Shown here in pieces: positions 24,001-35,361 of a DNA stretch of 64,000 nucleotides. The position numbers and the translations under genes were made by a program. Each line of letters starts with the position of its first letter. Position 1 is the first letter of the stretch. The stretch lies in the NCBI GenBank assembly GCA_029379385.1, contig CM055608.1:26658350-26722349 (forward strand), written 5' to 3'. The notes under the pieces are model-generated. The model was not told where the DNA came from. It saw nothing but the letters and a program-made list of their open reading frames with translations, and did not search any database. Source of the DNA: Quillaja saponaria. Taxonomy: Eukaryota > Streptophyta > Magnoliopsida > Fabales > Quillajaceae.

Positions 24001-25590
24001 GTAAAATAGTAAAACAAATTAATAGTAAATCTAAGAAAGTGAACGAAATCCCTTGAAGTATATTCAGCATAATGAAAATAAGAAAACTTTCGTCACATCT
24101 GCAAGACCAAATTAGATACCCATGAAATTGAAACCTCACGTTTTTCTTTTTTGGTACGCCTCTTGAAACAAGACCCAAAACAATGGCTTTCTGTCTCATG
24201 TAAGCACAACAAATTAACGGTGCCCCAATTCACACGTATCAACCCCAACTTAGAACTAAATTTAATTATTTCAATAAGATTAGGATTGGAATGATAGAGA
24301 CCTCTAATCTAATAATCATCCAAAAAGTCTTAAACCACATGGGAGGAATATGAGAATTTGAAACAGATTTATTACCAATTACTACTATTCATTTATTTGT
24401 TTGTTTCTTACATCGAAAAATAATAATTAAACGAAAGAATGTTGTCTTTGTTGGTTTCAGAAAAAAGAAAAAGAAATTGTCATTGTTGTCATTGTTTTAG
24501 TGGCTATGGGCTCTGTGTCCACTTTAGGAGAAAGATTGACACGGCCCAACAAGTGGATTTGATGTGGACTCTTTCTCTTACTTAAAAATGTCTTCACCGT
24601 GGTGGGCCCATATACAGAAGGGAGAGCTTTAGTGTGACGTCATATCCATGGATATGACAACATACCTTCCGCTAAGCATATTCGACAATTCAGGATAGAG
24701 CATCTCTTTATGAATGAACTTTTTTTCGTGATTCTATTCAAAATTATACTATTTGAGAATTATTTGAATGTAATTAAAAATATTCCTTCCTACCTAGTTT
24801 GATAAAAATTAAACTATCATTTCGGATCTCATTATGATAAATTATACTATCATCCCTTAAATCAATTCAGATTGTAATAATTTTTTTTTTTTGCATGATA
24901 AATTAAATCGTGATTCTATTCAACATTATATTAGTAGAGAATCCTTTGCAAACAAATTTTTTTTTTGATTTGATCTAATTTGATAAATTAAATTGTCCAT
25001 CACGGTGTACCTGCAACAAAAGATCTTTAAGCAATTTCCTACCCCTTTTCACCTACCGTCCGCATCTTAAAGCGGTAGTAGTGTTGTACCAAAAAGAGAA
25101 AGGAAAAGAAAAGAAAAGAAAGAAGTGATTTAAAAAGGCGCAGCCGTTGCGGTAGGTTCCCTGATGTGAATCACATCCCCAATTTCCCATGCTGAAATGT
25201 CGCCGTCATGACCCTCACAATGTAAAATTTAAAACCGACTTATATTATTTCTATATTATTCTCAGAAACAACAAGCTCTTATAATCTCATACTCTAAAAT
25301 AATATAAATTAATTCATTTCAAATTAATTAAAATATTAATCTATACTATATACTGACTGGTAAAAGCATGGTGGAGCATTACAGTCACCTGCTTTATGGA
25401 AATATGTTATTTAATCGTTCATGTCATTTTCAATTGGAATAGTTTTGTTTTCATTCTTGACAAAGAAGTGAAAATATCATTACATTTATTGTTCACACTA
25501 GTAGAAATGGTAGGCAAAATGCCAAGTTACGCAAAAGTGTCCCCACCGTAGATTTGCCAGTGAAGAAACGGAAAGGGAAACTCCCACTGA
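21100..25590. other. 4.5-kb spacer, no gene seen
   Basis: The left end is the ACR10 promoter/leader (about 21026-21280). The rest is AT-rich with a 26-bp T run at 21541-21566, a GGCCCTGTTTGG repeat edge at 23461 and a 20-bp perfect palindrome at 24639-24658. ORFs such as 22648-22866 lack features. Confidence 0.55.
24635..24658. promoter_or_regulatory. TGACGTCA overlapping a 20-bp perfect palindrome
   Basis: TGACGTCA (bZIP/CRE-type site) at 24635-24642 overlaps GTCATATCCATGGATATGAC at 24639-24658, which equals its own inverse complement. Whether it is bound is unknown; no gene starts nearby. Confidence 0.4.
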
Positions 25591-25911
25591 ATTTCCTCAA
25601 ATATAAAGGACAGCAAGAAGGGGTCCCAAAGCATCGTTACTAAACAAAGAATGAAAAAGACCGAGTTTATTAAAGGTGCTCAAGTGTATCCGACTATTCT
25701 CACCACTATCACCATATCCCACCACAATAGACAAGTTATGTTCATTGGAACAATGTTTAAACATCAAATCTTTCCAAAGCATCTTTTTAAACAAGCTTTA
25801 CAACCTCAGCAAAAGAAAATACAGATACAAACGAACCATATTGAAGAATTATTTCACTTTTTCCCCAACCACATACAAGCAAGTCTTATTTCACAAGAAT
25901 GTATCTCAACT

Positions 25912-28900
25912 TCAGTCCTGCTTGCCACCATCTACTGCCCTTCCTGGATTCAAATCAGGCTCTAAAAGAGCTGGTTCAGCATTGGCATCCACCTGCTAAA
26001 ACATGGGAAATCACATCTTAGATAACATCCAAGGAAGCCTTGAACGTGAAAAGAGTCAACAATCTGTCAAATGCATGCAAGCAACATCCGTAATAGAACA
26101 CAAGCAGTCAGACACATGCATTGAGTTTGGAAAAAAGAACAAGCATAAGAAGAAACAACAACCCCCACCAACAGAACACCGGTACAGAATCATGACAATA
26201 TTTGAGAAAATGAATTCGTAGGGTGTGAGTAGGAATAGATTTTAGATGTTATTAACATGACCAAAAGGAAGGAAACCAAAGATCATAACAAGACCAACAA
26301 CAGTTATCAGCTTTCTGTCTCTCTCAAGCAGAGTTATTTAAGGCTCTAGGCACAAGGAATCTTTGAAGCCTTGGTTCTAGGTGTTTGATGCAAGCACGCG
26401 CTTGAGCAAAGCCAGGTGCCCTACTAAAAAAGAGCAACAAAAATTGCTACAAGCAAGAATTTCAAACTTCTATAAAGTAAAATCTAGCATCAATGCGTTA
26501 TGAAAAAGTAAAAATAGGGAAAAGATAGCTATAGGCAAGAATTCCAAGAAGTTAAAAAAGAAAAAATTTAGCTAAAGACAAGAGGTTCATTATGTGGTCC
26601 ACTAAGTTCAACAAATAAAAACTATCTCTAAGCCTAAAGCAATAAAATTAGTCCTTTTGCTTTCCAAATTCCTATTAGGTCCAACAAGTAGTCAACTAAG
26701 AGTCTAGGCACGTGCCTAAGTGGGCTAGGCACGAGCCTGAGGGGGTTAGGCACACTCTGGAATGTCCTAGGCTTAGCCTGAGTGAATGAGCCCCGCTTAA
26801 GTGGTACATAGGCAAGAAGGCTGGAGCCTCTTATCTTTTGAGCTTGAGGCGCACCCTTTTAATAACACTGCAGTTTCAAGCCCCACCTCCAGCACCCAGC
26901 AGTTGTGATAACAAAGGACCCACTTTTTACCGTAAGAGGGAATTTGGCAAGACCCAACTACACAACACATTCATAATACCACTCCCAGGATGCAACAGTT
27001 GATGATCTCATTATGCAGGATATAGAAGGAATGTTGTAGTCATAATTGTAATTACAAATTACGGTTATTGAGAATTGGTGTTAATTGGGATATTATTTAT
27101 AAACTAATCATTATTTTAACTAATATTATTACTTTCTGATTAAGTTAGTGTTTCAAGTCTAAGTGGAAATAGGGTTATCAAGATATGCTTATATAAAGGC
27201 TTATCATGTAGTCTTCTGTTCAGCTTATTATCCAATTATTAAGTTTGAGCTATTCCTCGTGATTGTATTTGTAATTGTTATAAGGGTTAGAGTGTTTTTG
27301 GATGCAATTTAGAATTGAGACTTTGAATTGTTCAATTCTAATTTTCCTGTTTAGCACACATTTTAAAATTGAAATTTTTAACTTAATTTCTAAAAATTGA
27401 GAAACAATTACAAAATATCATAGTCAATTCTTATAGGTAGATCCTAAAATTTATAATTATTGAGCAATGTGTTATTCTTGATAGCTACTTACTTATGACG
27501 GCTCATAATGTTATAAAATTAGTCACCACCAACAACAACATATACCACTTCACCACTAACGTAACACACTGACAACTTTATCCACCTGCCATCGACTACC
27601 ACCACCACCACCAGCGTTGTCACCATCACCACCGTCACCATTTACCCTTTGAATATGATATTGACCAAAACCAGCCAAAGATTATGCTGGTCACCATCAA
27701 CCACCATTGAGACAAACAACCAAAGACAATGCAACCATCGTCAGATCTACCAGAGATGAAGACAACTATCATTGGAATCCACCAAAACAATGACAATCAT
27801 CATCGAACCCGCATAAGACAATTACAACCACCGCCAGAAATGATGACGACCATTGTTAGAAGCCGCCGGAGACAGCGACAACCACTGTCAAGTACTTATA
27901 AATCCGAACACAGCCTTAGGGATTTATCTATTAGGTACTATTCATAAGTTATGTCCTTTGTTTTATTAATAACATTACACTATTACTTTATGATTAAGTT
28001 AAGAGGTTCGAGTCTTTGTGGTACTAGAGTTATTAGGGTTTGCCTACATAAAGGCTTATCATGTAGTCTTTGTTCAGCTTATTATTTAAATAATGAGTTT
28101 AAGATATTCGTCTTGTCCCTTTATCTCTCTCTTCCCTTATTGTTCCCTTGATTCACCATTACCTCACAAAGCAACGAGAAGCCCCTTTGTCTTATCCATC
28201 TTCTTCCTTGTTATATTCCACAATTTTATACTCGACTATTCTTATCCGTTCAATGTTATATGAATAGTGCATTAAGAGAGCTCTTCTCAAGGAAAGGAAT
28301 AGGTTGTCTATTACTCACTATAGCAGCTGCAAACCAGGAGCCTAACCAACCAAGGATGTGGCCTTTAGTTGGAAAACATTACAAACCACACATGGGTCAT
28401 AAGTAACCATGCACAAAAGTCAGCAACTGTACATGCATATGGCCATTGGTCCAACATGAACCTTGATGACTTTTATGCATGGTGCCATGGTTATTTATGA
28501 GCCCATCTGTGGTTTGTAATGTTTTCCAATTAAAAGCCACATGGTGCAATTATACTCCCAATTTACAGCAGCTATATTAAGGAATAGAGAAGCTATTCCC
28601 TTCTTTGAGAAGAGCTATCTTGGTGTAGAGAGAAGGATTACTGTAGAGAAGATGTGGACACATTGGGCATGGAGGATTTCTCTATGGAGATGAGAGTTGA
28701 TTAAGGGTTCGAGTTATTCTGAGGGAGGGATGTACAACGAATATAGGATTGGCTCAGTAAGTACTACTTTTATGCATGTTTATTCTCTCACAAAGAAGAA
28801 TGGTATTCTCCCTGTGGATGGCAGGTTTTTTCCGAAACATGTTAAACATTGTTTCTGTCACTTATTTGATCTTGGTAGTTGGTATGGGTCCACATCTTCT

Positions 28901-30765
28901 GCCGAATCCCAACAACCATGGTATTTGTGGATGCTGTCATTCATTTAATGCATACCTCCTATAATAGTAATCCATGTGACAACACACTAATGTAGGGACA
29001 TTCTTCTAAAAGAAGTCAACACCATTATCTTGCATGCTTGCCATGAATTCCTAATTCCCACTCTTAACTCGTTTTTTCATTTCTGCCTAACAGTGGGTAC
29101 TAAATGATATAACTACCATCAGCAGGCTAGCAACTACCATCAGCTGCACCAAAGAGCTAAACACCAATTATCTCGTGAATCTCTTATTAGTAAAACAAGT
29201 TTAACCTCTCAACTCAACAATGGCTCCAAAATCCACAAGTCAAGTTATTTACCAACCAAGAAGATACTGGACAAAATTTCCTGAACATCACAGATACAGA
29301 CAGTAATTGTGCAATACCTATTTTTTTTTATTTTTATGTTTTTCATTTCCTGCTAACAGAAACTCCCCCCTTAGGACATGGATTGAAGATGAGAACTTGT
29401 GAACACACGATGTATGTGAGTGGCTAACTAATCCCAGACAGTAATTGTGTAATACCTTTTTATGTCTTTCATTTTGTGTCCAACAGAAACTCCCCCCTTT
29501 AAGAACACGGATTGAAGACGAGATCTTGTGAACACACGATGTATGTGAGTGGCTAACTAATCCCAAACAGAAGATCTTGCAAGGGTGAAACTGCTAGAAT
29601 CCTAGAACATCATCCCAATTGTTATTATGCTCAACTGTTTGTCTTCTTAAATATAGATTCTTGAATAAAGAGTTTCATATCTAATTCAAATTATCTTTTG
29701 CGCATATGAAGCCTAAAGGGTTCAAATTTAGAAATATTCTTTGAGTAGCAGTTAAACAGTATGCAAGAACTGTCATCTATGTTTCAAGTTGACGTCTACT
29801 TCATTATTCAAGCACATATTGGATATCATGTGTAACTGCATTTGCAGATATACCCTTGTCCTTTGTATGTATAAATGATTGTCACAATGAACCACAAGTC
29901 TAATTTGTGCTTTCATCTCATTCTTGTTCCTTATCCTGAAATAGATAATTATAATCACTTTAATCTATACACACTGTGCTTGAGTCCTAAAAACATCATA
30001 GTATGTGTTCTCTTCCTAACTATTTTATCAAAATCGACTCTAAAATTTGTCAGGAGACATCCTCATTAGTGAACTGGCTGAAATAAAAATAAAAAAAGCT
30101 CCCAACTTGAGCATTTATAACAGTAGAAGACTTAATGCATAACCAGCGGATGCAACAAAACAATTCATTTTAAGAAAAAAAAACATAAATTATTATCTTA
30201 CATTGCTGTCCCTTTTGGCTGTTGGCTTGTATGGACATGCTGGAGGAGTCCTTTCCGGTTTCCTATATTCCCAACCGAGAAGCCCATAGACTTTCCCCTG
30301 AAGTATTCATCAACAGATTATCACAAAGAATTGGAGATGTAAATAAAAAGAAGCATCCTTAGAAAAATTCAATAAGTTTTTCCTAATTGATCTTAACAGT
30401 TTGCTCAAAAATTTATAAGCAGACAGAAAACGAGCTTGAAATATCGGATAATTTCGATAGAATTCAGTTTAACAAAAACAAAAACCAAGTTCATAAAAAT
30501 TACCAGTGAATATCTAAATTGGACAACACAAGAGACCCAGATGGTAAAATAGAATTATGAACAAGCACAGTCCACTTACCATGATATAATAGAATAGAAG
30601 AGGCAGGACGTTGACGACGGGGACAAGAAACAGCGGCACCAAACAAAACAAGCAAACCTAAACCACATTTTCAGGCTAATAAGATTAAAAAGAAACAAAA
30701 TTCGATCGAATTGAGGAAATTAAAGTTAACGAGAACAGGAGTTTCCGCGGAACAAGTGTTACCAT
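25912..30765 (-). CDS. UPF0729 / C18orf32-like small membrane protein, 4 exons
   Basis: 85-residue protein assembled from minus-strand exons 30765-30763 (the ATG alone), 30657-30580, 30297-30202 and 25992-25912, all with canonical splice sites (ATG|GTAACA, TTTAG|GTTTGC, ATG|GTAAGT, CAG|GGGAAA, AAT|GTAAGA, GCAG|GTGGAT). The N-terminus is [20 protein letters not shown], a hydrophobic membrane segment. It is followed by [20 protein letters not shown], the most conserved plant motif, and an acidic hydrophilic tail ending GGKQD. I place it with the UPF0729/C18orf32 family from memory of plant members with near-identical starts and the YRKPER..PACP motif. Function in plants is not established; ER or lipid-droplet association is reported for animal relatives. 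No frameshift: coding length is exactly 258 nt. The start codon is separated from the rest by an intron. Confidence 0.85.
26329..26870. mobile_element. Candidate MITE with CAG(A/T)GTTATT termini
   Basis: Left end CAGAGTTATTTAAGGC and inverse of right end CAGTGTTATTAAAAGG form imperfect inverted repeats. The interior is rich in AGGCACGTGCCTA-type and GGCGC motifs common in plant non-autonomous elements. Flanking duplication is weak (CTCTCAAG versus GTTTCAAG), so the family (hAT-like) is only suggested. Confidence 0.45.
27290..27930. repeat. Dispersed repeat related to 9560-10400
   Basis: Begins TTTTTGGATGCAATTT and ends with the near inverse AAATCCGAACACAGCC; the middle is CCACCA/CATCACCACC-rich. 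Shares phrases with the inverse of 9750-10080. Likely a second old copy of the same non-autonomous element. Confidence 0.45.
28268..28628. repeat. Long foldback (inverted repeat), arms about 155-160 bp
   Basis: Left arm 28268-28421 is matched by the inverse of 28468-28628 along its whole length, e.g. TTGGAAAACATTACAAACCA in the left arm and its inverse with one change in the right. The loop is about 46 bp. Similarity is roughly four in five bases. No target-site duplication was found. It could be a foldback MITE or a young hairpin locus. Confidence 0.8.
29296..29564. repeat. Tandem duplication, about 135 bp x 2
   Basis: Units 29296-29434 and 29435-29564 both run from GACAGTAATTGTG to GAGTGGCTAACTAATCCC and share GAACACACGATGTATGTG. 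The minus-strand ORF 29318-29566 simply reads through both units and repeats the same peptide; it is not a gene. Confidence 0.9.
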
Positions 30766-30769
30766 CTTC

Positions 30770-31130
30770 AATCAATCGTCTTGTAAAGATTTTCAATTAA
30801 TCTACGAGAAATACGAATTTATCAAAATTGGGGATGCCGGAACAACGCGTTAGTTACAGCGCATAAGAAATTGTACAACTCCAAATTCCAATGTATTAGT
30901 GCGACGAGATCAAGGAAGGGTTATAATGGTCATTTCGATAGTAATATTACTTGGCTAAAATATTGAAATACTCCTTTAGCTTTAAATCATTTTCAAAAAG
31001 GCCCCATAAGTTTCTAATTGAATTAATCACATCCCTAAACTATTGGAATTAATCAGCTAAAATCAAGGCTAAAATTCGTAAAACCCCATCACCTTTTAGT
31101 CAATTTTCAACATACTCCTTCTGATTTCAG
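30770..31130. other. Spacer / promoter of UPF0729-like gene
   Basis: Leader and upstream region of the minus-strand gene, bounded on the right by the truncated Copia element. No further feature. Confidence 0.5.
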
Positions 31131-31455
31131 TTGTGTTGCTTCCTAGGGTATGGAGTAGGACAAAAGGGGTATAGATGTTATAATCCTATTTTGAAATGTT
31201 TAAAAATCTCTCGTTATGTTATGTTTTGGAAGGATATTTTCTTCACTCACATATCTTTATTTGATAATCCAAAATCACAATTTTCATTGGAATTGTCAAT
31301 CCATTATCTAGTTGAATCTATTCCTGAAAGTACAATTTCAATTCCACATCCAGTTACAACTCAGATCCAGTTCCAACTTAACCAATGCTTATTGTCTTTG
31401 ATCCAAGTCTACCTTCCTTATCTACGTCCAGACATCCTCTACCATATGCTACATT

Positions 31456-31487
<32 letters not shown>

Positions 31488-33130
31488 CTCTTTTCTTTTT
31501 CTTCTGAGGTACGCTTTTCTTATGGTAGGATTAGTAAACCCAATACTATTTTACAAGATTATTATTCCTATTTTGCACTTACAACTCTACATGAATCTAC
31601 CACTTTTAAAGAAGTTTCCCTTGACCCTCTTTAGCAAAAAATTATAAATAAAAAATTAGATGCTCTCACTAAAACTAACACTTGGGATTTAGTTGGTCTG
31701 CTTCTAGGAAAATCTATTGTAGGTTGCAAGTGGGTGTATAAGATAAAACTCATGCAGAAGGCAGTGTTGAATGTTGCAAGACACTACTAGTTGCAAAGGG
31801 ATACACACGTGAGTATGACATTGATTATGAGGAGACTTTTGCTTATGTTGCTCGTCTCACTTTTGTTCAAGCTCTTATTGCCGTTGCATCTGGTTGCAGA
31901 TGGTCCCTATTCCAAACAGATGTTAAAAACGCATTTCCTAATGGAAAACTTATTGAGAAGGTATACATAAAGCCTCCACCTGGATTTTCTTATTCTCTAT
32001 GTCAGGTTTGTCGTCTCCAAAAGGCACTTATATGGTCTCAAACAGGCTCATAGGGCTTAGTTTTCTATATTCAGTTATGTACTGCCACAACTTGATTTCT
32101 CATTTAATAGTTATAATTCAGTCTTATTTCACGAGCAGACCAATTCTAGTATAATCCTGATTTATACTATAGGTTAATGACATTATTATCACTAGGTAGT
32201 GATATTGCAGGCATTCTTAATCTTAAATCAACTCTTTGTCAGTAGTATGAAATGAAAGATCTTGGCACACTCAATTATTTTCTTGGTCTTGAAGTTACTT
32301 CATACCAGTCTAGTTATTATCTTACTCAAGCCATATAATTCTGACCTGATTTCGAGATCAAGCATATCTAATAATGATATTGCTACATCATCTATGGAAG
32401 AGAATTGGGAAAATAGTATGCTGACTGATCCTACTCTTTATCATCATTTGGTTAGTAGTTTAATCTATCTTATGGTTACCAGAACAGACATTGCTTATGC
32501 AGTACATTGTGTTAATAAGTTTATGTCTTCTTCTTCATCTATACATTATGCTGCAATACTCCGAATTTTGCAAAGTTGAAAGTAACTTTTTTTCATGGTT
32601 TACATTATCCTTTTACTTTTTCCTTCCTAGATAACTACCTACTTTGATGCAAATTAGGCACGAGATCTTTCTGACAGACGGTTTACTACAAGCTTTTGTT
32701 TCTTTCTTAGTGATTCTCTGATCTCATAGCGTAGTAAGAAACAATCCATTGTCTCTCATTCAACTACTGAATCTGAGTATCGAGTTCTTGCAGATACTAC
32801 TACTGAGTTAATATGGCTACAATGGTTGCTAGAAGACATAGGTATCAATTCTTTTCAGTCATACTTTGTTCTCCACAACACCTATTCACTGTGATAGTTA
32901 GAGTGGTATTTAGGTTAATGATGTTTTTCATAAACGAACAAAATATATTGAAATTGATTGTCATGTCACTAGCACTCATCTCACTCATGGCACTCTCTGA
33001 CTCATTCATGTTCTTTTCTCAGACCTAGATTATAAATATTTTCATGAAATCATTCTCTGGGAAAGACTTTCAGCGCTTAGTTTTCAAACTCAAAATATTT
33101 ACTCATCGACCACTTTGAGTTTGAGGAGGG
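31131..33130 (+). mobile_element. Decayed, 5'-truncated Ty1/copia pol
   Basis: Plus-strand pol remnants in normal order. An integrase C-terminal stretch (FLGYGVGQKGYRCYNP) starts the element, so gag, protease and most of integrase are missing. The reverse transcriptase begins near 31700 (SIVGCKWVYKIK, KGYTREYDIDYEETFAYVAR, QTDVKNAFPNGKL) and reaches MKDLGTLNYFLGLEV near 32250. The RNase H part has KQSIVSHSTTESEY near 32740. It is broken by many stops and by a 31-bp T run at 31457-31487. A purine tract GAGGAGGGTA near 33124 precedes the LTR. Confidence 0.9.
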
Positions 33131-33440
33131 TATTAGTATAAATTAAGGGCTCTTAATTAACCCATGATTTGTGCCTATTATGTCCCTCAAATTATGTCTC
33201 TATATTAGTATTGTAATTATGTGTAATTTTCCTTATATATTTGGTTGGTATTTAGTTTAGGTCAACTATGTTAGGTAGACATTTTAGCCTATAAATAGAG
33301 GCTCTCTCTTGTACATTTTATATCATTTGAATTTACATTCTTCTTTTATTCAACTCTTAGTAAAGTAATTGAGCACTCACATAAAGAGAACATATTAGAA
33401 ATTGTTTTATCACATATTGTTGTAACCCAAAATCTAATTT
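33131..33440 (+). repeat. 3' LTR of the decayed Copia element
   Basis: Follows the polypurine tract directly. Contains a TATA-type signal TATAAATAGAGGC at about 33291 and a downstream T-rich stretch. No second LTR is visible upstream, and the ends are too eroded for TG/CA to be fixed. A TATAAATAAGG-type sequence on the minus strand near 33586 hints at further LTR debris beyond it. Confidence 0.6.
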
Positions 33441-34274
33441 GGGTATTTCACTAACAAAGACTTGGAACAAGAACAGAGAAGTAGAGTTCGGAAGAGAAAG
33501 AAAGACTAAACTAACAACTACTCCTATAACAGACACCCAATTCTTCTTATCATCAAATTCGTTTCTTTACAGGTATTTGGTTGCCTTATTTATAGGCTAC
33601 AATCTTAGCTAGACTCCTATTTTACCTTTATACACAAAATGGGTTTGCAACACATTATCGACAATTCAATTATACTTCCAGCTAACGTAGAGAAAAATAA
33701 CAGTTCCAAACAAACAATAGTTCATTTTTTTGACAGGTTTATTTATACTATTAGCATCATCACAAGCCATACTTGATGTATGACAGAAGGAGCCGCAATC
33801 TGTAAATCCCCCATTGTTACATGTCGTTGTATACTGGAGCCTTGGACCGCATCGATTACAGGATAACACCATTCTGGATAACATAAAAATGTGTTCAATT
33901 GACTCTGAAAATCATCCCATTTTGCACTGTCACTCATGTCAAACACAAAAGGGTTAAGGATTGTCCAAAATTCATTTTTAAAAATTTGTAGTGATCGGTG
34001 GTGAACGAACCCCAGGAAGTATAAGTATGTTACTTCTGGTTCCAAACATTTTCTAACAACTCCTAAAAGATGATAGAAGTGTCGAAAGCCAGCTAGATTA
34101 ATAGTGTAGACCTTTTTGACTTGAGGGTATATGACAATAATGTCTGCTTCCATGTTTTGGTGAGGTATTGGGGCTAGCTGTGGCTCAATTGTTCTGCTTG
34201 AAGATTCTGTTAATGACAATCATTAACAGAATCTTCATCTGGAATTCCATGTAATGAGATGGTTCATCTTTGTT
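33441..34274. other. Region with one long minus-strand ORF, unidentified
   Basis: A minus-strand ORF of 158 codons (34219-33743) contains ADIIVIYPQVKKVYTINLAG and later a Trp/Cys-rich part. I do not recognise it. It begins inside a perfect 37-bp palindrome, which weakens its start. It may be the read-through of an old exon or a transposon remnant. Confidence 0.25.
34200..34236. repeat. Perfect palindrome, 17-bp arms, 3-bp spacer
   Basis: Arm 34200-34216 is GAAGATTCTGTTAATGA and arm 34220-34236 is its exact inverse complement, spacer CAA. Perfect pairing over 17 bp is unexpected by chance. Confidence 0.95.
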
Positions 34275-35361
34275 TCATCCCATTGCAGAATGCAATGCCT
34301 CCCACCTTCGATGGACCGCCCTCCTCTCCAGCGGAAACTCCTGCAGCCTAATGCATATTGATTAGAGAGAAAGAAAATCTGAAAAACCTAAAGGACAATC
34401 TGATCCAGGATTTAACAAAAAGATAATGAAAAAAAGCACAAAATTCCCATTGGAAAAGCAGTCATTGTTTCAAGCAATTTTGACTCTTCAAAGAGCAAAA
34501 CAGAAAATAAAAATAGTGTGCTTTAATTTGGTACCATACTCAACCAATTAAATTAAGATTGCTATGTTTTCCTTAATTTAAGGTTAATATATGCTTCTCA
34601 CAAAACCCTAAATGCACTTTGCTTAATTTGCTTAGTTTTAGCACATCTACCATATTATATGACATGTAAATATTCAAAGAGTTAGAATGTTGGTGGCTTA
34701 TAAGGTAAAAAAATATGAAAAATAAACCAATGACTCAAATGAGAACATTAGTAAATTAGGAAAGTACTGATATGAAAGGAGAGGAAAATAAAATATTTCC
34801 AAATATTATTTCTACTATTCAAGGGGCTAAACTTATTTGATGAACCACATCTATATATATAAAATATACCTCTGCGTTGGTCGAGTAAAAATCAGTCTTC
34901 TTCGAATTTCGACTGGTCCTCCTCTCGTTCTGGTCACCAACAGCAACTATAATCTCATTCTGAATCTTGACTTTGTCCACGGATTGTGCAACCTCACCAA
35001 TTGCTTCAATGAAGCTTGAAGCCATCGAGGCTCCAAATGTGCACTGAATCTTTAAAAAAAAACAAAAAACAAAAAGCAAAAAGCGAAATAAATAGACAGA
35101 TTATTTAAGAGCAATTTATGTCCAACATCAATTTAACAGAAATCAACATTTGTGAAAGGTCGAATCAACACATAAGAAACTAGGTGGGGGTAGCAATTGA
35201 AAATATACCTCAGCATTGCTTAAGTAGAAATTAGTTTTCTTCGAATTCAAGATTTGACTGGTCTTCTTCTCGTTCTGGTCACTAACGGGAACAACAATCT
35301 CGTCCTTAACATTGACTTCGTCCCACCAGTTTTCCTTAAATGCTACTTTCGTACTTGAATT
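34275..35361 (-). CDS. Unidentified gene fragment with duplicated exon
   Basis: Three minus-strand segments behave as phase-0 exons: 35361-35209 (51 codons), 35043-34870 (58 codons) and 34340-34275 (21 codons plus TGA), with GT-AG borders (TAG|AATTC, GAG|GTATAT; TTCAG|TGCAC, GAG|GTATAT; TGCAG|GAGTTT). The first two are homologous: each ends in a block of the type DEIVVPVSDQNEKKTS then NSKKTNFYLSNAE (first) or IIVAVGDQNERRTS then NSKKTDFYSTNAE (second). No upstream exon with a start codon was found in the first copy; the second copy contains a Met. I do not know the family and infer no function. Exon 3 is the least certain. Confidence 0.35.

Larger units (their letters stand above)
25993..30201 (-). 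other. 4.2-kb last intron of UPF0729-like gene, repeat-rich
   Basis: Holds a candidate MITE (26329-26870), a repeat related to 9560-10400 (27290-27930), a repeated phrase CTTATCATGTAGTCTT at about 27202 and 28059, a long foldback (28268-28628) and a 135-bp tandem duplication (29296-29564). No nested gene is supported. Confidence 0.7.

Noticed and set aside
29318..29566. 82-codon repeated ORF
   Set aside because: Simply reads both units of a tandem duplication inside an intron.
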